64,000 nt of DNA from Bos javanicus (taxonomy: Eukaryota > Chordata > Mammalia > Artiodactyla > Bovidae). The stretch's first letter is position 1. Each line of letters starts with the position of its first letter. The notes beneath the pieces are model-generated. The model was given only the letters and a program-made list of their open reading frames with translations. It was not told the origin of the DNA and ran no database searches. The DNA is taken from NCBI RefSeq assembly GCF_032452875.1, contig NC_083882.1:57551614-57615613 (forward strand), given 5' to 3'. A program made the position numbers and the translations under genes. Below are positions 59,501 to 62,097 of this stretch, in pieces.

Positions 59501-62097
59501 TCACAACGAAGACCTAATGGAGCAAAAAAATAAAATAAAATAAGTATAACAAATTTGTACTTTAAATTAAAAGAAGAAGAAGACTAAGAAAAATGAGAAA
59601 GTAGGTAGCCCATAAGCTAGTGTTAAGGGTAAATTATAACAAACTGGATCTATTAATGTGATAACAGAAAGAAGAAAATAACTCTAACTGGAGTGGAGAC
59701 AACATGGTGAGACTAATTATAAACTGTCTGAGTGGAGATAATGAAAATGCACGCTATTGCAAATGAGCTGAGCCTGAGTTACAGCTTGAGGGTGAGAACA
59801 ATTCCTTATGCTTTGACATGGGAGAGAATAGTGACAAAGTAGCCCAGATTCATAGATTAGTCTTGAAATCTCTCTGCATATTAAAGTATTTAAATCAGTT
59901 GGTTATTGCCAGCCCCAAAAGTCATTGGCTTAAAAACTAAGGACTTAATATTTCTCAGTTTTTAGGACTGGGTGGGCGATTGCTGTACTTGTTTGTCCAA
60001 GGTTCTCACGGGGCTGCAATCAATGGGAAGATAAGCTGGGGGAGAAAGTCCAAGATGGCCTCACTCACAAGTCTGGTGATTGGTGTTGGCTGCTAGCCAG
60101 GCTGCCTCTGTTCTCCTCTATGTGTCCATTCATCTTCCAGAAGTGAGACCAGCTAGATCCACTTCCTTAAATAGCTGTATCAGGACAGCATTCCAAGAAA
60201 GCAAAGGCAGCAGTTAAAAGTCCAAGAGACTTCAGCTCCAAATTTACACATCACTTCTGCCACATTCTATTGGCCAAAGCAAGTCACAAGGCCATCCCGG
60301 ATTTGAGATGGGGAAATAAACTCTCCCTTTTCAGTCCTTTCTACTTTAAAAAACCTGGTAAGAAGATCCATAGATAGGTAGCAAGAAATGGAGGATGAAA
60401 AATAAACATAAATTAAAGTCTCTATAGCGAGACTATAAATTTGGAGACAGTAGCAACAACAAGAATAATAATTATAATAATACAAACTCTTCCTCTGTAT
60501 TTACCATTTGCCAGGCTCTGTTAAGAGTATTTGCCTACAATAAATTGCCTCATTTACTCCTCACAGATATTCTTTAAGATAGACCCTTTTATTATTCTTA
60601 TTTTACGTGTGTTAAAATCAGATCCAGAAGTAAGGCATTTCCCCAAAGCTATGCAGCTAGTTAAGTGGCAGAGCTAGTAATCAAAACCAAGTAACTCTAG
60701 ACTCTTTTGAGTCTAGAGCTCATGCCTTTAACTCATATGCCACACTGCCAATGCTTTCCTCTCTCTATTTTAAATTTTTTATTTTATATTGGAGTATAGC
60801 CAACTAGCAATGTTGTGACAGTTTCAGGTGGACAGCAAAGGGCTTCAGCCATACATATACATGTATCCATTCTCCCCCAAACTCCCCTCCCCTCCAGGCT
60901 GCCACATAACATAGAGCAGGGTTCCCTCTGCTGTACAGATGGTTAACCATTTTAAATATAGCAGTGTGTACATGTTGATCCCAAACACTCTAATTATCCT
61001 TTCTGCCCTGTTCCCCACCCCCGACACTGCCAATTCTTACAAAGAAAGAGGCTATTCCAAAATATATACTTTACACAATCTGAGTTTCTTTGTATCAGCG
61101 TACAACAATTTAAAAAATTTGTAATGGGCAAATGTGAAGGGTTAATTAAATTCAACTAAATCCCTGTGTGTCCTCTATCTGTATGGTCTCAAATCTCCTC
61201 AGTTACATATTTGCAACTGGTTTAAGTAACTGAACCACTTTACTAAAAGTGCACAATCTACTGTACAATCTTAAGTCATCTATCTGTATCTCAGTTTTCT
61301 CAGCCAAAAAGTGACAGTACACAATGTTCTTTGTGCTTTTCAGAATAAAATAAAACAAGTGACAAGTTCAGTTCTCTTTCACTGAGAATCTCCTATGAGT
61401 TAGGCAGTGCTTTAGATGTTTACCAACAAATGCTCATTTAATCACTGAAATAGCCTCAAAGCTTAACTTTGTTACTTTCACTCTACAGATGGAAGGTGTA
61501 GATGTCTGTGGCTGTCTCTGCATACAGGTATGTCCGTGTCCAAAGCTTAAGCTTTCCCCAATAACACTGTAATAAATTCTCACCATGATTCATAATTATC
61601 CTGCAAATAAGTGTTTTCAACCACCATGTGTTATCATTAAGACATAATACACATAAGATGTGTATTAGAGGGAAAAAGCAATCATAAAAAGACCTGTTCA
61701 AGTGGAGAGGAAGCAGCAACTCTTCCCAAAGTGAAATAGAAGCAAGTAGTTGTTTTACCTCGTACGTGCTGGTGATGCCAGATCTGTAGAACACAGGAAG
61801 AAAGAGCTCTGACGTGAGGATAATGACTAACCCGTACGTGATGAAGAAGAGGACAAAGGATGCTCCAAAGCGGTAGACGTCGGCAGGGGTCCCCAGGACA
61901 GTGACGGCAGACATGAAGCTGGCTGTCAGGGATAATGCCACTGGGCCAAAGCTCATTTGCCGGCCACCGACCAGAAACTCCCTCGAAGTTGCTTTTTTTC
62001 TCTCCTTAATTGCATAGAACACCCCAATTCCAGAGGAAATGATGAAGAGGGCTGCAAAGACAACATAATCCCAAACTGCAAAGTTCTTCACCTCCAT
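11736..62097 (-). CDS. SLC5A12: SLC5A12, sodium-coupled monocarboxylate transporter 2, complete gene (15 coding exons)
   Basis: Joining the 15 exons listed separately gives 1,854 nt, encoding 617 residues plus TAA. The protein is a sodium:solute symporter (SSF/SLC5 family). Known members of this branch move lactate, pyruvate, nicotinate and short-chain monocarboxylates with Na+ across apical membranes of kidney and intestine; SMCT2 is the low-affinity, electroneutral form. Seen in the sequence: N-terminus MEVKNFAVWDYVVF, the family Gly-Gly-Leu-Lys motif at residues 176-179, the Gly-Thr-Leu-Ser-Thr helix around residues 344-348 (aligned with the NIS Na+-site segment), N-glycosylation sequons NGS (exon 5) and NVT (exon 12), and a C-terminal Thr-His-Phe that fits a class I PDZ ligand. 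About 13 hydrophobic helices are expected. Length matches the human protein (618 as I recall). All 14 introns are GT-AG and phase-consistent. It lies alone in the window; expression signals are discussed at the promoter entry. Confidence 0.97.
12077..12101. repeat. (TAA)n microsatellite
   Basis: Imperfect GATAATAATAA tract immediately before a Bov-tA. Confidence 0.8.
12112..12306 (+). mobile_element. Bov-tA SINE (intron 14)
   Basis: Plus-strand Bov-tA: head ggtggcccagacagtaaaga, body ending agtcggacacaactgagcc. Antisense to SLC5A12. Confidence 0.88.
12307..13577. other. Intron 14 sequence, largely unassigned
   Basis: No further exon. About 13250-13500 has LTR-like features on the plus strand (AATAAA at 13475-13480 after a C/T-rich stretch), but I see no defined ends. 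Confidence 0.3.
13578..13889 (-). mobile_element. Bov-tA SINE with duplicated tRNA-like head (intron 14)
   Basis: Minus strand, same double-head layout as 10513-10851. The first head is shortened (cttgcaggcagattcaggga) and is followed by a second tactggagtgggtagcc...accagctgagctaccag unit. It ends about 155 bp downstream of the exon 14 donor. Confidence 0.82.
14046..14173 (-). CDS. SLC5A12: SLC5A12 exon 14 (residues 528-569)
   Basis: 128 nt. GT completes Gly527, then LQKGKDIPPLLIRPVCN and the cytoplasmic tail segment LFCFWSKKYKTLCWC, followed by GVQHDSGTEQ. Cys-rich and basic, like the human tail. Acceptor attag, donor gtaagc. Ends in phase 0. Confidence 0.96.
14369..14472 (-). CDS. SLC5A12: SLC5A12 exon 13 (residues 493-526, Gly527 split)
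   Basis: 104 nt encoding PAIAETWYALSYLHYST, then the final membrane helix VGCLGCIAAGVIISFLT. Acceptor cacag, donor gtcagt. A Bov-tA SINE sits about 95 bp upstream of its acceptor (14567-14757). Confidence 0.96.
14567..14757 (+). mobile_element. Bov-tA SINE near the exon 13 acceptor (intron 12)
   Basis: Plus-strand, diverged Bov-tA: head cttccctggcggctcagtgg, body ending cggacatgactaagcaac. It is antisense to the gene and begins about 95 bp upstream of the exon 13 acceptor. Confidence 0.85.
15137..15412 (-). mobile_element. Dimeric Bov-A2 SINE with target duplication (intron 12)
   Basis: A (GCT)n run, then two Bov-A units joined by a gtgaaaagtgaaagtgaag linker. Flanked by an 11-bp direct repeat ttttaaaaaat at 15126-15136 and 15413-15423. 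Confidence 0.9.
15443..15458. repeat. Poly-A tract
   Basis: Sixteen uninterrupted A residues on the plus strand in intron 12; no attached element was recognised. Confidence 0.9.
15783..15949 (-). CDS. SLC5A12: SLC5A12 exon 12 (residues 437-491, Arg492 split)
   Basis: 167 nt encoding GALAGLLTGILLSFWVAIGA, then the large extracellular loop FIYPAPASKTWPLPLS with the Asn-Val-Thr sequon. Acceptor ttcaag; donor gtattc, one of the weaker donors in the gene. AG of Arg492 is completed by A in exon 13. Confidence 0.96.
15950..16756. other. Intron 11 sequence, nothing recognised
   Basis: Follows the exon 12 acceptor. No repeat or exon found up to the Bov-tA at 16757. Confidence 0.45.
16757..16955 (-). 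mobile_element. Bov-tA SINE (intron 11)
   Basis: Minus-strand, diverged: Bov-A body at the left, tRNA-like head (attggcaggtggattcttta) at the right. Confidence 0.82.
17094..17328 (+). mobile_element. Bov-tA SINE with target duplication (intron 11)
   Basis: Plus-strand full-length copy flanked by a 12-bp perfect repeat cattagcttgta at 17082-17093 and 17329-17340. Confidence 0.92.
17844..17930 (-). CDS. SLC5A12: SLC5A12 exon 11 (residues 408-436)
   Basis: 87 nt, 29 codons: AALSIHGMCGGPMLGLF, then SLGILFPFVNWK. This is the Gly-rich turn and helix typical of this transporter branch. Acceptor ccacag, donor gtaagt. Phase 0 on both sides. Confidence 0.97.
18147..18165. repeat. (GT)n microsatellite
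   Basis: Short GT tract in intron 10. Confidence 0.85.
18255..18372 (+). mobile_element. L1 3' end fragment (intron 10)
   Basis: Contains the ruminant L1 3' UTR phrases ggatatatgtatacatatg and cagaaactaacacaacat, ending near an A-rich stretch. Plus strand, heavily 5'-truncated. Confidence 0.75.
18373..20441. other. Intron 10 sequence, mostly unassigned
   Basis: An (AC)n-like tract lies at 18825-18858 and a possible reverse MIR relic at about 19030-19170. No exon seen. Confidence 0.4.
20442..20517 (+). mobile_element. Bov-A fragment (intron 10)
   Basis: 3' part of a Bov-A unit only (catgggaagcctggagtgc to acatgacttagcaactgaac). Confidence 0.75.
20552..20622. mobile_element. Mariner-type MITE (intron 10)
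   Basis: 67-bp element with inverted ends (ttgagttggccaaaaag and cttttcgaccaacccag), flanked by TA at 20552-20553 and 20621-20622 as expected for Tc1/mariner insertion. The whole element can fold into one hairpin. Confidence 0.8.
20728..21199 (+). mobile_element. 5'-truncated BovB LINE 3' region (intron 10)
   Basis: Plus-strand BovB from gtctgtctagtcaaagctat to a (CTGA) tail near 21199. It carries the C-terminal coding part in broken frame. Confidence 0.88.
21200..21884. other. Intron 10 sequence, nothing recognised
   Basis: No exon or clear repeat between the BovB tail and the next SINE. Confidence 0.4.
21885..22100 (+). mobile_element. Bov-tA SINE (intron 10)
   Basis: Plus strand. Imperfect flanking repeats aaaccgtaaaa / aaaccttaaaa suggest its target duplication. 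Confidence 0.87.
22788..22992 (+). mobile_element. Bov-tA SINE (intron 10)
   Basis: Plus strand. Flanked by ttcagcactg and ttcagcattg, a 10-bp target duplication with one mismatch. It lies about 300 bp below exon 10. Confidence 0.87.
23045..23235 (+). repeat. MIR SINE relic (intron 10)
   Basis: Diverged MIR: tttgggacagttcttcacct, ...agtttcatcacctgtgacat..., ...aagcattctataaatg. It ends about 60 bp from the exon 10 donor. Confidence 0.65.
23297..23364 (-). CDS. SLC5A12: SLC5A12 exon 10 (residues 386-407)
   Basis: 68 nt. GT completes Cys385, then LLFGVICTSTAV and AASLMGGVIQ, a hydrophobic helix. Acceptor cttcag, donor gtaatg. Ends in phase 0. Confidence 0.96.
23706..23975 (+). mobile_element. 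Dimeric Bov-A2 SINE with target duplication (intron 9)
   Basis: Two Bov-A units ending in a short (GCA)n run. Flanked by a 12-bp perfect repeat aagtccatttca at 23694-23705 and 23976-23987. Confidence 0.92.
23988..25892. other. Intron 9 sequence, nothing firmly recognised
   Basis: AT-rich, no coding exon. Frames at 25176-25479 are chance. Confidence 0.4.
25893..26870 (+). mobile_element. Ancient L1M 3' end, split by a SINE (intron 9)
   Basis: Plus-strand L1M-type 3' sequence (actactcagccataaaaag, ...tgctgagtgaaaggag..., ...cacaggtgtatgcatttttc). It is interrupted at 26205-26613 by a Bov-A2 insertion; the two halves join correctly across it. Confidence 0.78.
26205..26613 (-). mobile_element. 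Trimeric Bov-A SINE with target duplication (intron 9)
   Basis: A (GCT)5 run is followed by three Bov-A units (starting about 26220, 26371 and 26496) separated by gtgaaagtgaag-type linkers. The usual Bov-A2 form has two units. Flanked by a 12-bp perfect repeat acctaaaattct at 26193-26204 and 26614-26625. Confidence 0.92.
26871..28151. other. Intron 9 AT-rich sequence, nothing firmly recognised
   Basis: Several A-runs (27477-27486, 27531-27544, 27662-27672) suggest old retroelement tails, but no family can be named. Confidence 0.35.
28168..29014 (+). mobile_element. Twin-primed L1 insertion with 16-bp target duplication (intron 9)
   Basis: The left part (28168 to about 28508) is L1 ORF2 in reverse orientation; its minus-strand frame contains IKNLTMYKSPGPDDF and ITLIPKSDND. 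The right part (about 28509-29014) is L1 3' UTR in forward orientation ending in a short A-run. Both parts lie inside one 16-bp perfect repeat aagaatttatatgtga at 28152-28167 and 29015-29030, so they are a single event with a 5' inversion. A Bov-tA (28580-28790) inserted later. Confidence 0.9.
28580..28790 (-). mobile_element. Bov-tA SINE nested in L1 (intron 9)
   Basis: Minus-strand Bov-tA with its head at the right (ccactgtgccacctgggaag), interrupting the L1 3' UTR between atatata and gtatata. Confidence 0.85.
29158..29270 (-). CDS. SLC5A12: SLC5A12 exon 9 (residues 348-384, Cys385 split)
   Basis: 113 nt. C completes Ser347, then TVAASINALATVTFEDFVK and a cytoplasmic loop ending in STWISKGL. 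Acceptor atatag, donor gtaggt. A single T is left for the Cys codon finished by exon 10 (T|GT). Residue 351 is Ala where I recall Ser in the human protein. Confidence 0.96.
29555..29588. repeat. (TG)17 microsatellite (intron 8)
   Basis: Uninterrupted TG tract about 285 bp upstream of the exon 9 acceptor. Likely polymorphic. Confidence 0.95.
29645..29800 (-). repeat. L2 LINE relic (intron 8)
   Basis: cattcattcattctttcatt, then aggcatacaatagtgaacca, fits the reversed 3' end of L2. Confidence 0.6.
29878..30015 (+). mobile_element. Bov-tA SINE, 3'-truncated (intron 8)
   Basis: Head and first part of the Bov-A body only (gggcttccctggtggctcag to attccatggacagtgg). Confidence 0.85.
30499..30636 (-). 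mobile_element. Monomeric Bov-A SINE with GCT head (intron 8)
   Basis: tgctgctgctgctactaagt followed by a single Bov-A unit ending ccatttccttctccaatgc. Confidence 0.85.
30637..32311. other. Intron 8 sequence, nothing recognised
   Basis: No exon or named repeat between the Bov-A monomer and the BovB copy. Confidence 0.4.
32322..33189 (-). mobile_element. 5'-truncated BovB LINE with target duplication (intron 8)
   Basis: 868 bp on the minus strand with a (CAGTT)n-type tail at 32322. It is flanked by a 10-bp repeat tttaaagctt at 32312-32321 and 33190-33199. The frame at 32727-33182 encodes a reverse transcriptase remnant with the Ala-Asp-Asp motif (SYADDTTLMA). Same orientation as SLC5A12. Confidence 0.92.
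33414..33451. repeat. Short tandem duplication
   Basis: An approximately 19-bp unit containing ataccccatgta occurs twice back to back. Confidence 0.7.
33684..33702. repeat. (AT)n microsatellite
   Basis: Pure AT tract inside an AT-rich stretch of intron 8. Confidence 0.85.
33736..33912 (+). mobile_element. L1 ORF2-3' UTR fragment (intron 8)
   Basis: gaaatacaaatggccagtga, then taaatgaattaagtcagaca and cacttatatgtggaatctaa, a typical L1 3' segment. Confidence 0.7.
34085..34650 (+). repeat. L2 LINE relic (intron 8)
   Basis: Pyrimidine-rich L2-like 3' sequence ending gtgcctggcatagtataagc. Degraded, plus strand. Confidence 0.55.
34905..35107 (+). repeat. MIR SINE relic (intron 8)
   Basis: Contains atgggtaagttatctacctt and cagtttccttatctgtcag, the conserved MIR core. 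It ends about 100 bp from the exon 8 donor. Confidence 0.7.
35208..35296 (-). CDS. SLC5A12: SLC5A12 exon 8 (residues 318-346, Ser347 split)
   Basis: 89 nt encoding LMPYFVMELFSTMPGLPG, then LFVACAFSGTL plus AG of a Ser codon. The Gly-Thr-Leu-Ser-Thr segment aligns with the SLC5A5 (NIS) helix that lines a Na+ site, and the intron splits the codon of its Ser. Acceptor cttcag, donor gttagt. Confidence 0.97.
35367..35571 (+). mobile_element. Bov-tA SINE (intron 7)
   Basis: Plus strand, about 70 bp upstream of the exon 8 acceptor (35297), antisense to the gene. Confidence 0.88.
36157..36286 (-). CDS. SLC5A12: SLC5A12 exon 7 (residues 275-317)
   Basis: 130 nt encoding ALYFNLLGLWIILLCAVFSG, a long hydrophobic helix, then an extracellular loop with KDCDPWTSGIISAPDQ. 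Acceptor ttctag, donor gtatgt. Ends in phase 0. Confidence 0.97.
36287..36954. other. Intron 6 sequence next to exon 7, nothing recognised
   Basis: No exon or named repeat. Confidence 0.4.
36955..37166 (-). mobile_element. Bov-tA SINE (intron 6)
   Basis: Minus strand: Bov-A body at the left, head ctgatccaccggggaagccc at the right. Confidence 0.87.
37167..37774. other. Intron 6 AT-rich stretch, nothing recognised
   Basis: Includes a local imperfect repeat (tttaattcgagagtttttct and ttgaaattgagaggttttct, about 37297-37345). Confidence 0.35.
37780..38170 (+). mobile_element. Solo LTR of an endogenous retrovirus (intron 6)
   Basis: A 391-bp block that begins TGTGG and ends GACA (TG...CA), flanked by a 5-bp repeat tcagg at 37775-37779 and 38171-38175. 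It carries AATAAA at 38101-38106 followed by a T/C-rich stretch, as in a gammaretrovirus-type R-U5. No internal viral genes are present. It is antisense to SLC5A12. Subfamily not named from memory. Confidence 0.75.
38221..38435 (-). mobile_element. Bov-tA SINE (intron 6)
   Basis: Minus strand, head at the right (ctctgcaccacctgggaaac). Confidence 0.85.
38510..38630 (-). repeat. L2 LINE relic (intron 6)
   Basis: gattcattcagaaaatactt, then atgtaccaggttcttctagg, fits the reversed L2 3' end. Confidence 0.6.
39472..39880 (+). mobile_element. Young 5'-truncated L1 with target duplication (intron 6)
   Basis: About 409 bp of bovine-type L1 3' end with a GA-rich stretch (gggagggaggagggaggagg) and a 3' A-rich tail (taaaataaaaattaaaa). 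Flanked by an 11-bp perfect repeat aagaatggcga at 39461-39471 and 39881-39891. The intact boundaries suggest recent insertion. Antisense to SLC5A12. Confidence 0.92.
40083..40130. repeat. (AC)n-rich simple repeat
   Basis: Interrupted AC tracts (ctacacacacacac) in intron 6. Confidence 0.85.
40131..41384. other. Intron 6 sequence, nothing recognised
   Basis: Contains a 15-A run at 40929-40943. No exon. Confidence 0.4.
41385..41475 (+). repeat. MIR SINE relic (intron 6)
   Basis: ttcaaatcccagtcctgcca and the following tcaaaaaattattgaaaggg fit a short MIR piece. It ends about 110 bp from the exon 6 donor. Confidence 0.5.
41584..41724 (-). CDS. SLC5A12: SLC5A12 exon 6 (residues 228-273, Leu274 split)
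   Basis: 141 nt encoding FDVDPLRRHTFW, then the helix ending GIYGVNQSTIQRC and the charged loop CKTEKHAK. Acceptor ttcatag, donor gtaagt. Only 120 bp (intron 5) separates it from exon 5. Ends with CT of a Leu codon completed by A in exon 7. Confidence 0.97.
41845..41999 (-). CDS. SLC5A12: SLC5A12 exon 5 (residues 176-226, Asp227 split)
   Basis: 155 nt beginning GGLKAVVWTDAFQMVV, the sodium:solute symporter signature region, followed by a hydrophobic helix and the loop with Asn-Gly-Ser, a potential N-glycosylation site. Acceptor tttcag, donor gtatgt. The Asp227 codon is split GA|C with exon 6. Confidence 0.97.
42093..42157. repeat. Polypyrimidine tract (CCTT-rich), intron 4
   Basis: Nearly pure C/T on the plus strand for about 65 bp, therefore polypurine in the SLC5A12 transcript. 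It lies about 95 bp upstream of the exon 5 acceptor. Confidence 0.85.
42425..42620. mobile_element. MER5-like hAT-Charlie DNA element (intron 4)
   Basis: Phrases gagccccattcccaggaatt, cagaataaactgaggtctgg and ccaggtgactccaatg match the MER5A pattern. Confidence 0.6.
42621..44683. other. Intron 4 sequence, mostly unassigned
   Basis: About 43390-43460 has an L2/MIR-like phrase (aggttgcaaactcctgcatg). 43840-44660 is very AT-rich. No exon seen. Confidence 0.35.
44684..44876 (-). mobile_element. Bov-tA SINE (intron 4)
   Basis: Minus strand, with head at the right (ccactgtaccacctgggaag). Confidence 0.85.
44885..44990 (+). mobile_element. BovB 3' end fragment (intron 4)
   Basis: About 105 bp resembling the terminal BovB segment (atctcaatggacatg to ttagggactgaacaac), diverged. 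Confidence 0.6.
45330..45671 (+). mobile_element. BovB LINE 3' region (intron 4)
   Basis: Plus strand, ending in (CTGAA)n at 45650-45671. A short insertion-like repeat (catatttagtatgatttcca) interrupts its 5' side. Candidate target repeat accaata on both sides. Confidence 0.85.
45684..45886 (+). mobile_element. Bov-tA SINE (intron 4)
   Basis: Plus strand, directly after the BovB tail. Head gggcttccctggtggctcag, body ending cggacacaactgtagtg. Confidence 0.88.
45935..45975 (+). repeat. L2 3' end relic (intron 4)
   Basis: gataggtgctcaatgaatat followed by ttgttgaa, the classic L2 terminus. Confidence 0.6.
46184..46454 (+). mobile_element. Dimeric Bov-A2 SINE with target duplication (intron 4)
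   Basis: Two Bov-A units and a terminal (GCA)n. Flanked by a 10-bp repeat ccagtagtca at 46174-46183 and 46455-46464. Confidence 0.9.
46471..46552. mobile_element. Mariner-type MITE forming a long hairpin (intron 4)
   Basis: 78-bp body with inverted ends (ctggttagtcaaaaag and ctttttggccaacccaa), flanked by TA on both sides. The two arms pair over about 30 nt with few mismatches. The arms resemble the cattle miR-2284/2285 family hairpins, which derive from this kind of element. Confidence 0.8.
46912..46979 (-). CDS. SLC5A12: SLC5A12 exon 4 (residues 153-175)
   Basis: 68 nt encoding VTGFDLWGSVFATG then IVCTFYCTL, a membrane helix leading directly into the Gly-Gly motif at the start of exon 5. 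Acceptor ttcatag, donor gtatgt. Ends in phase 0. Confidence 0.96.
47109..47130. repeat. (AAATT)n simple repeat
   Basis: Four tandem aaatt units in intron 3. Confidence 0.85.
47186..47395 (+). mobile_element. Bov-tA SINE with target duplication (intron 3)
   Basis: 210 bp, ending in a short GCA run, flanked by a 12-bp perfect repeat aacccagtccat at 47174-47185 and 47396-47407. Confidence 0.92.
47875..48331 (+). mobile_element. L1 3' UTR fragment split by a SINE (intron 3)
   Basis: Left piece ttatggttaccaaaggggaa; right piece tttagcacagggaaccatat to acaatattgtaaatcaacca with an A-run end. A Bov-tA separates them. Confidence 0.75.
47936..48125 (+). mobile_element. Bov-tA SINE nested in L1 (intron 3)
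   Basis: Plus strand, followed by an (AC)n tract at 48126-48139. Confidence 0.87.
48593..48644 (-). CDS. SLC5A12: SLC5A12 exon 3 (residues 136-152)
   Basis: 52 nt encoding ILYTGVVVYAPALALNQ plus the first base of the next Val codon. Part of a membrane helix that is strongly conserved in SLC5A8/SLC5A12. Acceptor ccccag, donor gtgagt. The phase 1 junction is completed by exon 4 (G|TG, Val). Confidence 0.96.
48645..49681. other. Intron 2 sequence, nothing recognised
   Basis: A-rich tract at 49540-49561. Frames at 49036-49336 are chance. Confidence 0.4.
49696..49829 (+). mobile_element. Monomeric Bov-A SINE with target duplication (intron 2)
   Basis: A single Bov-A unit with a (CAG)5-type end. 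Flanked by a 13- to 14-bp perfect repeat tacagatatatga at 49683-49695 and 49831-49843. It lies about 180 bp downstream of the exon 2 donor. Confidence 0.92.
50025..50090 (-). CDS. SLC5A12: SLC5A12 exon 2 (residues 114-135)
   Basis: 66 nt encoding 22 codons, YLQLRFNKPVRY followed by AATVIYIVQT. This is the conserved segment entering helix 4. Acceptor tttctag, donor gtaagg. Phase 0 on both sides. It is separated from exon 1 by the largest intron (about 11.7 kb). Confidence 0.96.
50177..50654 (+). mobile_element. 5'-truncated BovB LINE 3' region (intron 1)
   Basis: Plus-strand, from gtccgtctagtcaaggttat to ctgaactgaactgtactga. Internal small deletions break the frame. About 85 bp upstream of the exon 2 acceptor. 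Confidence 0.9.
50855..51235 (+). repeat. L2 LINE relic (intron 1)
   Basis: C/T-rich sequence with ctcaaaggtttcagtaattc and ctactatctgatccacaccc, fitting L2 3' sequence. Confidence 0.55.
51515..51735 (+). mobile_element. Bov-tA SINE with target duplication (intron 1)
   Basis: Flanked by a 12-bp perfect repeat tcacatatttta at 51503-51514 and 51736-51747. Confidence 0.92.
51748..52190 (+). repeat. Old mammalian interspersed repeat, family not named (intron 1)
   Basis: Contains the widespread phrases actgtaacaaactatcacaa, tttaaacaacagaaatgtgt and acagttctggaagtcagaaa, known from an ancient eutherian repeat. I cannot assign the subfamily with confidence. Confidence 0.5.
52216..52422 (-). mobile_element. 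Bov-tA SINE (intron 1)
   Basis: Minus strand, diverged, head at the right (accactgagcactgggaag). Confidence 0.82.
53009..53703 (+). mobile_element. 5'-truncated BovB LINE with target duplication (intron 1)
   Basis: 695 bp ending in (CTGAA)4. Flanked by an 11-bp perfect repeat aagagttgttt at 52998-53008 and 53704-53714. Coding remnants of the BovB C-terminal region are frameshifted. Confidence 0.93.
53715..54821. other. Intron 1 sequence, nothing recognised
   Basis: No exon or named repeat. Confidence 0.35.
54822..55356 (-). mobile_element. 5'-truncated BovB LINE (intron 1)
   Basis: Minus strand with a CAGTT-type tail at 54822-54842. It ends abruptly at 55356, where the tail of a second BovB begins. 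Confidence 0.88.
55357..56500 (-). mobile_element. Second BovB LINE abutting the first (intron 1)
   Basis: Minus strand, tail (CAGTT)4 at 55357-55378. The frame 55688-56185 encodes a reverse transcriptase remnant (SPCLFNLYAEYI, LRYADDTTLMA). Relative to the other copies, about 80 bp are missing near 55831. Confidence 0.9.
56896..56911. repeat. (AT)n microsatellite
   Basis: Short AT run after an A-rich stretch. Confidence 0.8.
57060..57960 (-). mobile_element. Candidate LTR (intron 1)
   Basis: About 900 bp with no exon and a composition unlike its flanks: a T/C-rich centre and a GC-richer right end (gaatgaggagagggatctgg). It resembles ruminant ERV LTRs in reverse orientation, but I could not define TG/CA ends or a target duplication. 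Confidence 0.3.
57974..58066 (-). mobile_element. Bov-A fragment (intron 1)
   Basis: Single Bov-A body (gttcagttgctcagttttgt to ccaggcaagaatactgg) without a tRNA head. Confidence 0.8.
58235..58600 (+). repeat. L2 LINE relic (intron 1)
   Basis: Includes ttatggcagtagcctcctaa and ctgttctgctcaaacattgt, matching L2 3' sequence. Confidence 0.6.
58683..59144 (+). mobile_element. 5'-truncated BovB LINE 3' region with target duplication (intron 1)
   Basis: Plus strand, ending ctgaactgaactg. Flanked by aatgatatca at 58673-58682 and 59145-59154. Confidence 0.9.
59388..59555 (+). mobile_element. tRNA-derived SINE of the CHR type (intron 1)
   Basis: ggacttcccaggtggtccaa, then cactttctaatgcagggaac and an (AAAAT)n tail. 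This differs from Bov-tA and matches the older cetartiodactyl tRNA-derived SINE class. Likely target repeat aagtacaa / aagtataa. Confidence 0.8.
59890..60320. repeat. Old mammalian interspersed repeat, family not named (intron 1)
   Basis: Contains aagatggcctcactcacaag, acattctattggccaaagca and agtcacaaggccatcccgga, recurrent phrases of an ancient repeat. Subfamily not assigned. Confidence 0.5.
60503..60752 (-). repeat. MIR SINE, near full length (intron 1)
   Basis: gccaggctctgttaagagta, then cctcatttactcctcacaga, and gctagttaagtggcagagct: a reversed MIR with a well-kept core. Confidence 0.85.
60775..61030 (-). mobile_element. L1 3' UTR fragment (intron 1)
   Basis: attttatattggagtatagc, then acatatacatgtatccattc and aatatagcagtgtgtacatg, the reversed ruminant L1 3' UTR. 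Confidence 0.8.
61390..61495 (-). repeat. MIR SINE fragment (intron 1)
   Basis: taggcagtgctttagatgtt, then ttaatcactgaaatagcctc, ending actctacagatgg. About 265 bp from the exon 1 donor. Confidence 0.55.
61759..62097 (-). CDS. SLC5A12: SLC5A12 exon 1 (residues 1-113)
   Basis: The ATG at 62097-62095 has A at -3 and G at +4, a strong Kozak context. The reading frame stays open for 17 codons upstream but starts with TTG, not ATG, so this is the first in-frame ATG and it agrees with the human N-terminus. Encodes the extracellular N-terminus and the first three hydrophobic helices (about residues 10-28, 51-71 and 83-103), ending in ...SGITSTYE. The donor after GAG is gtaaaa; intron 1 is phase 0 and reads through in frame as intron sequence. 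Confidence 0.97.
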
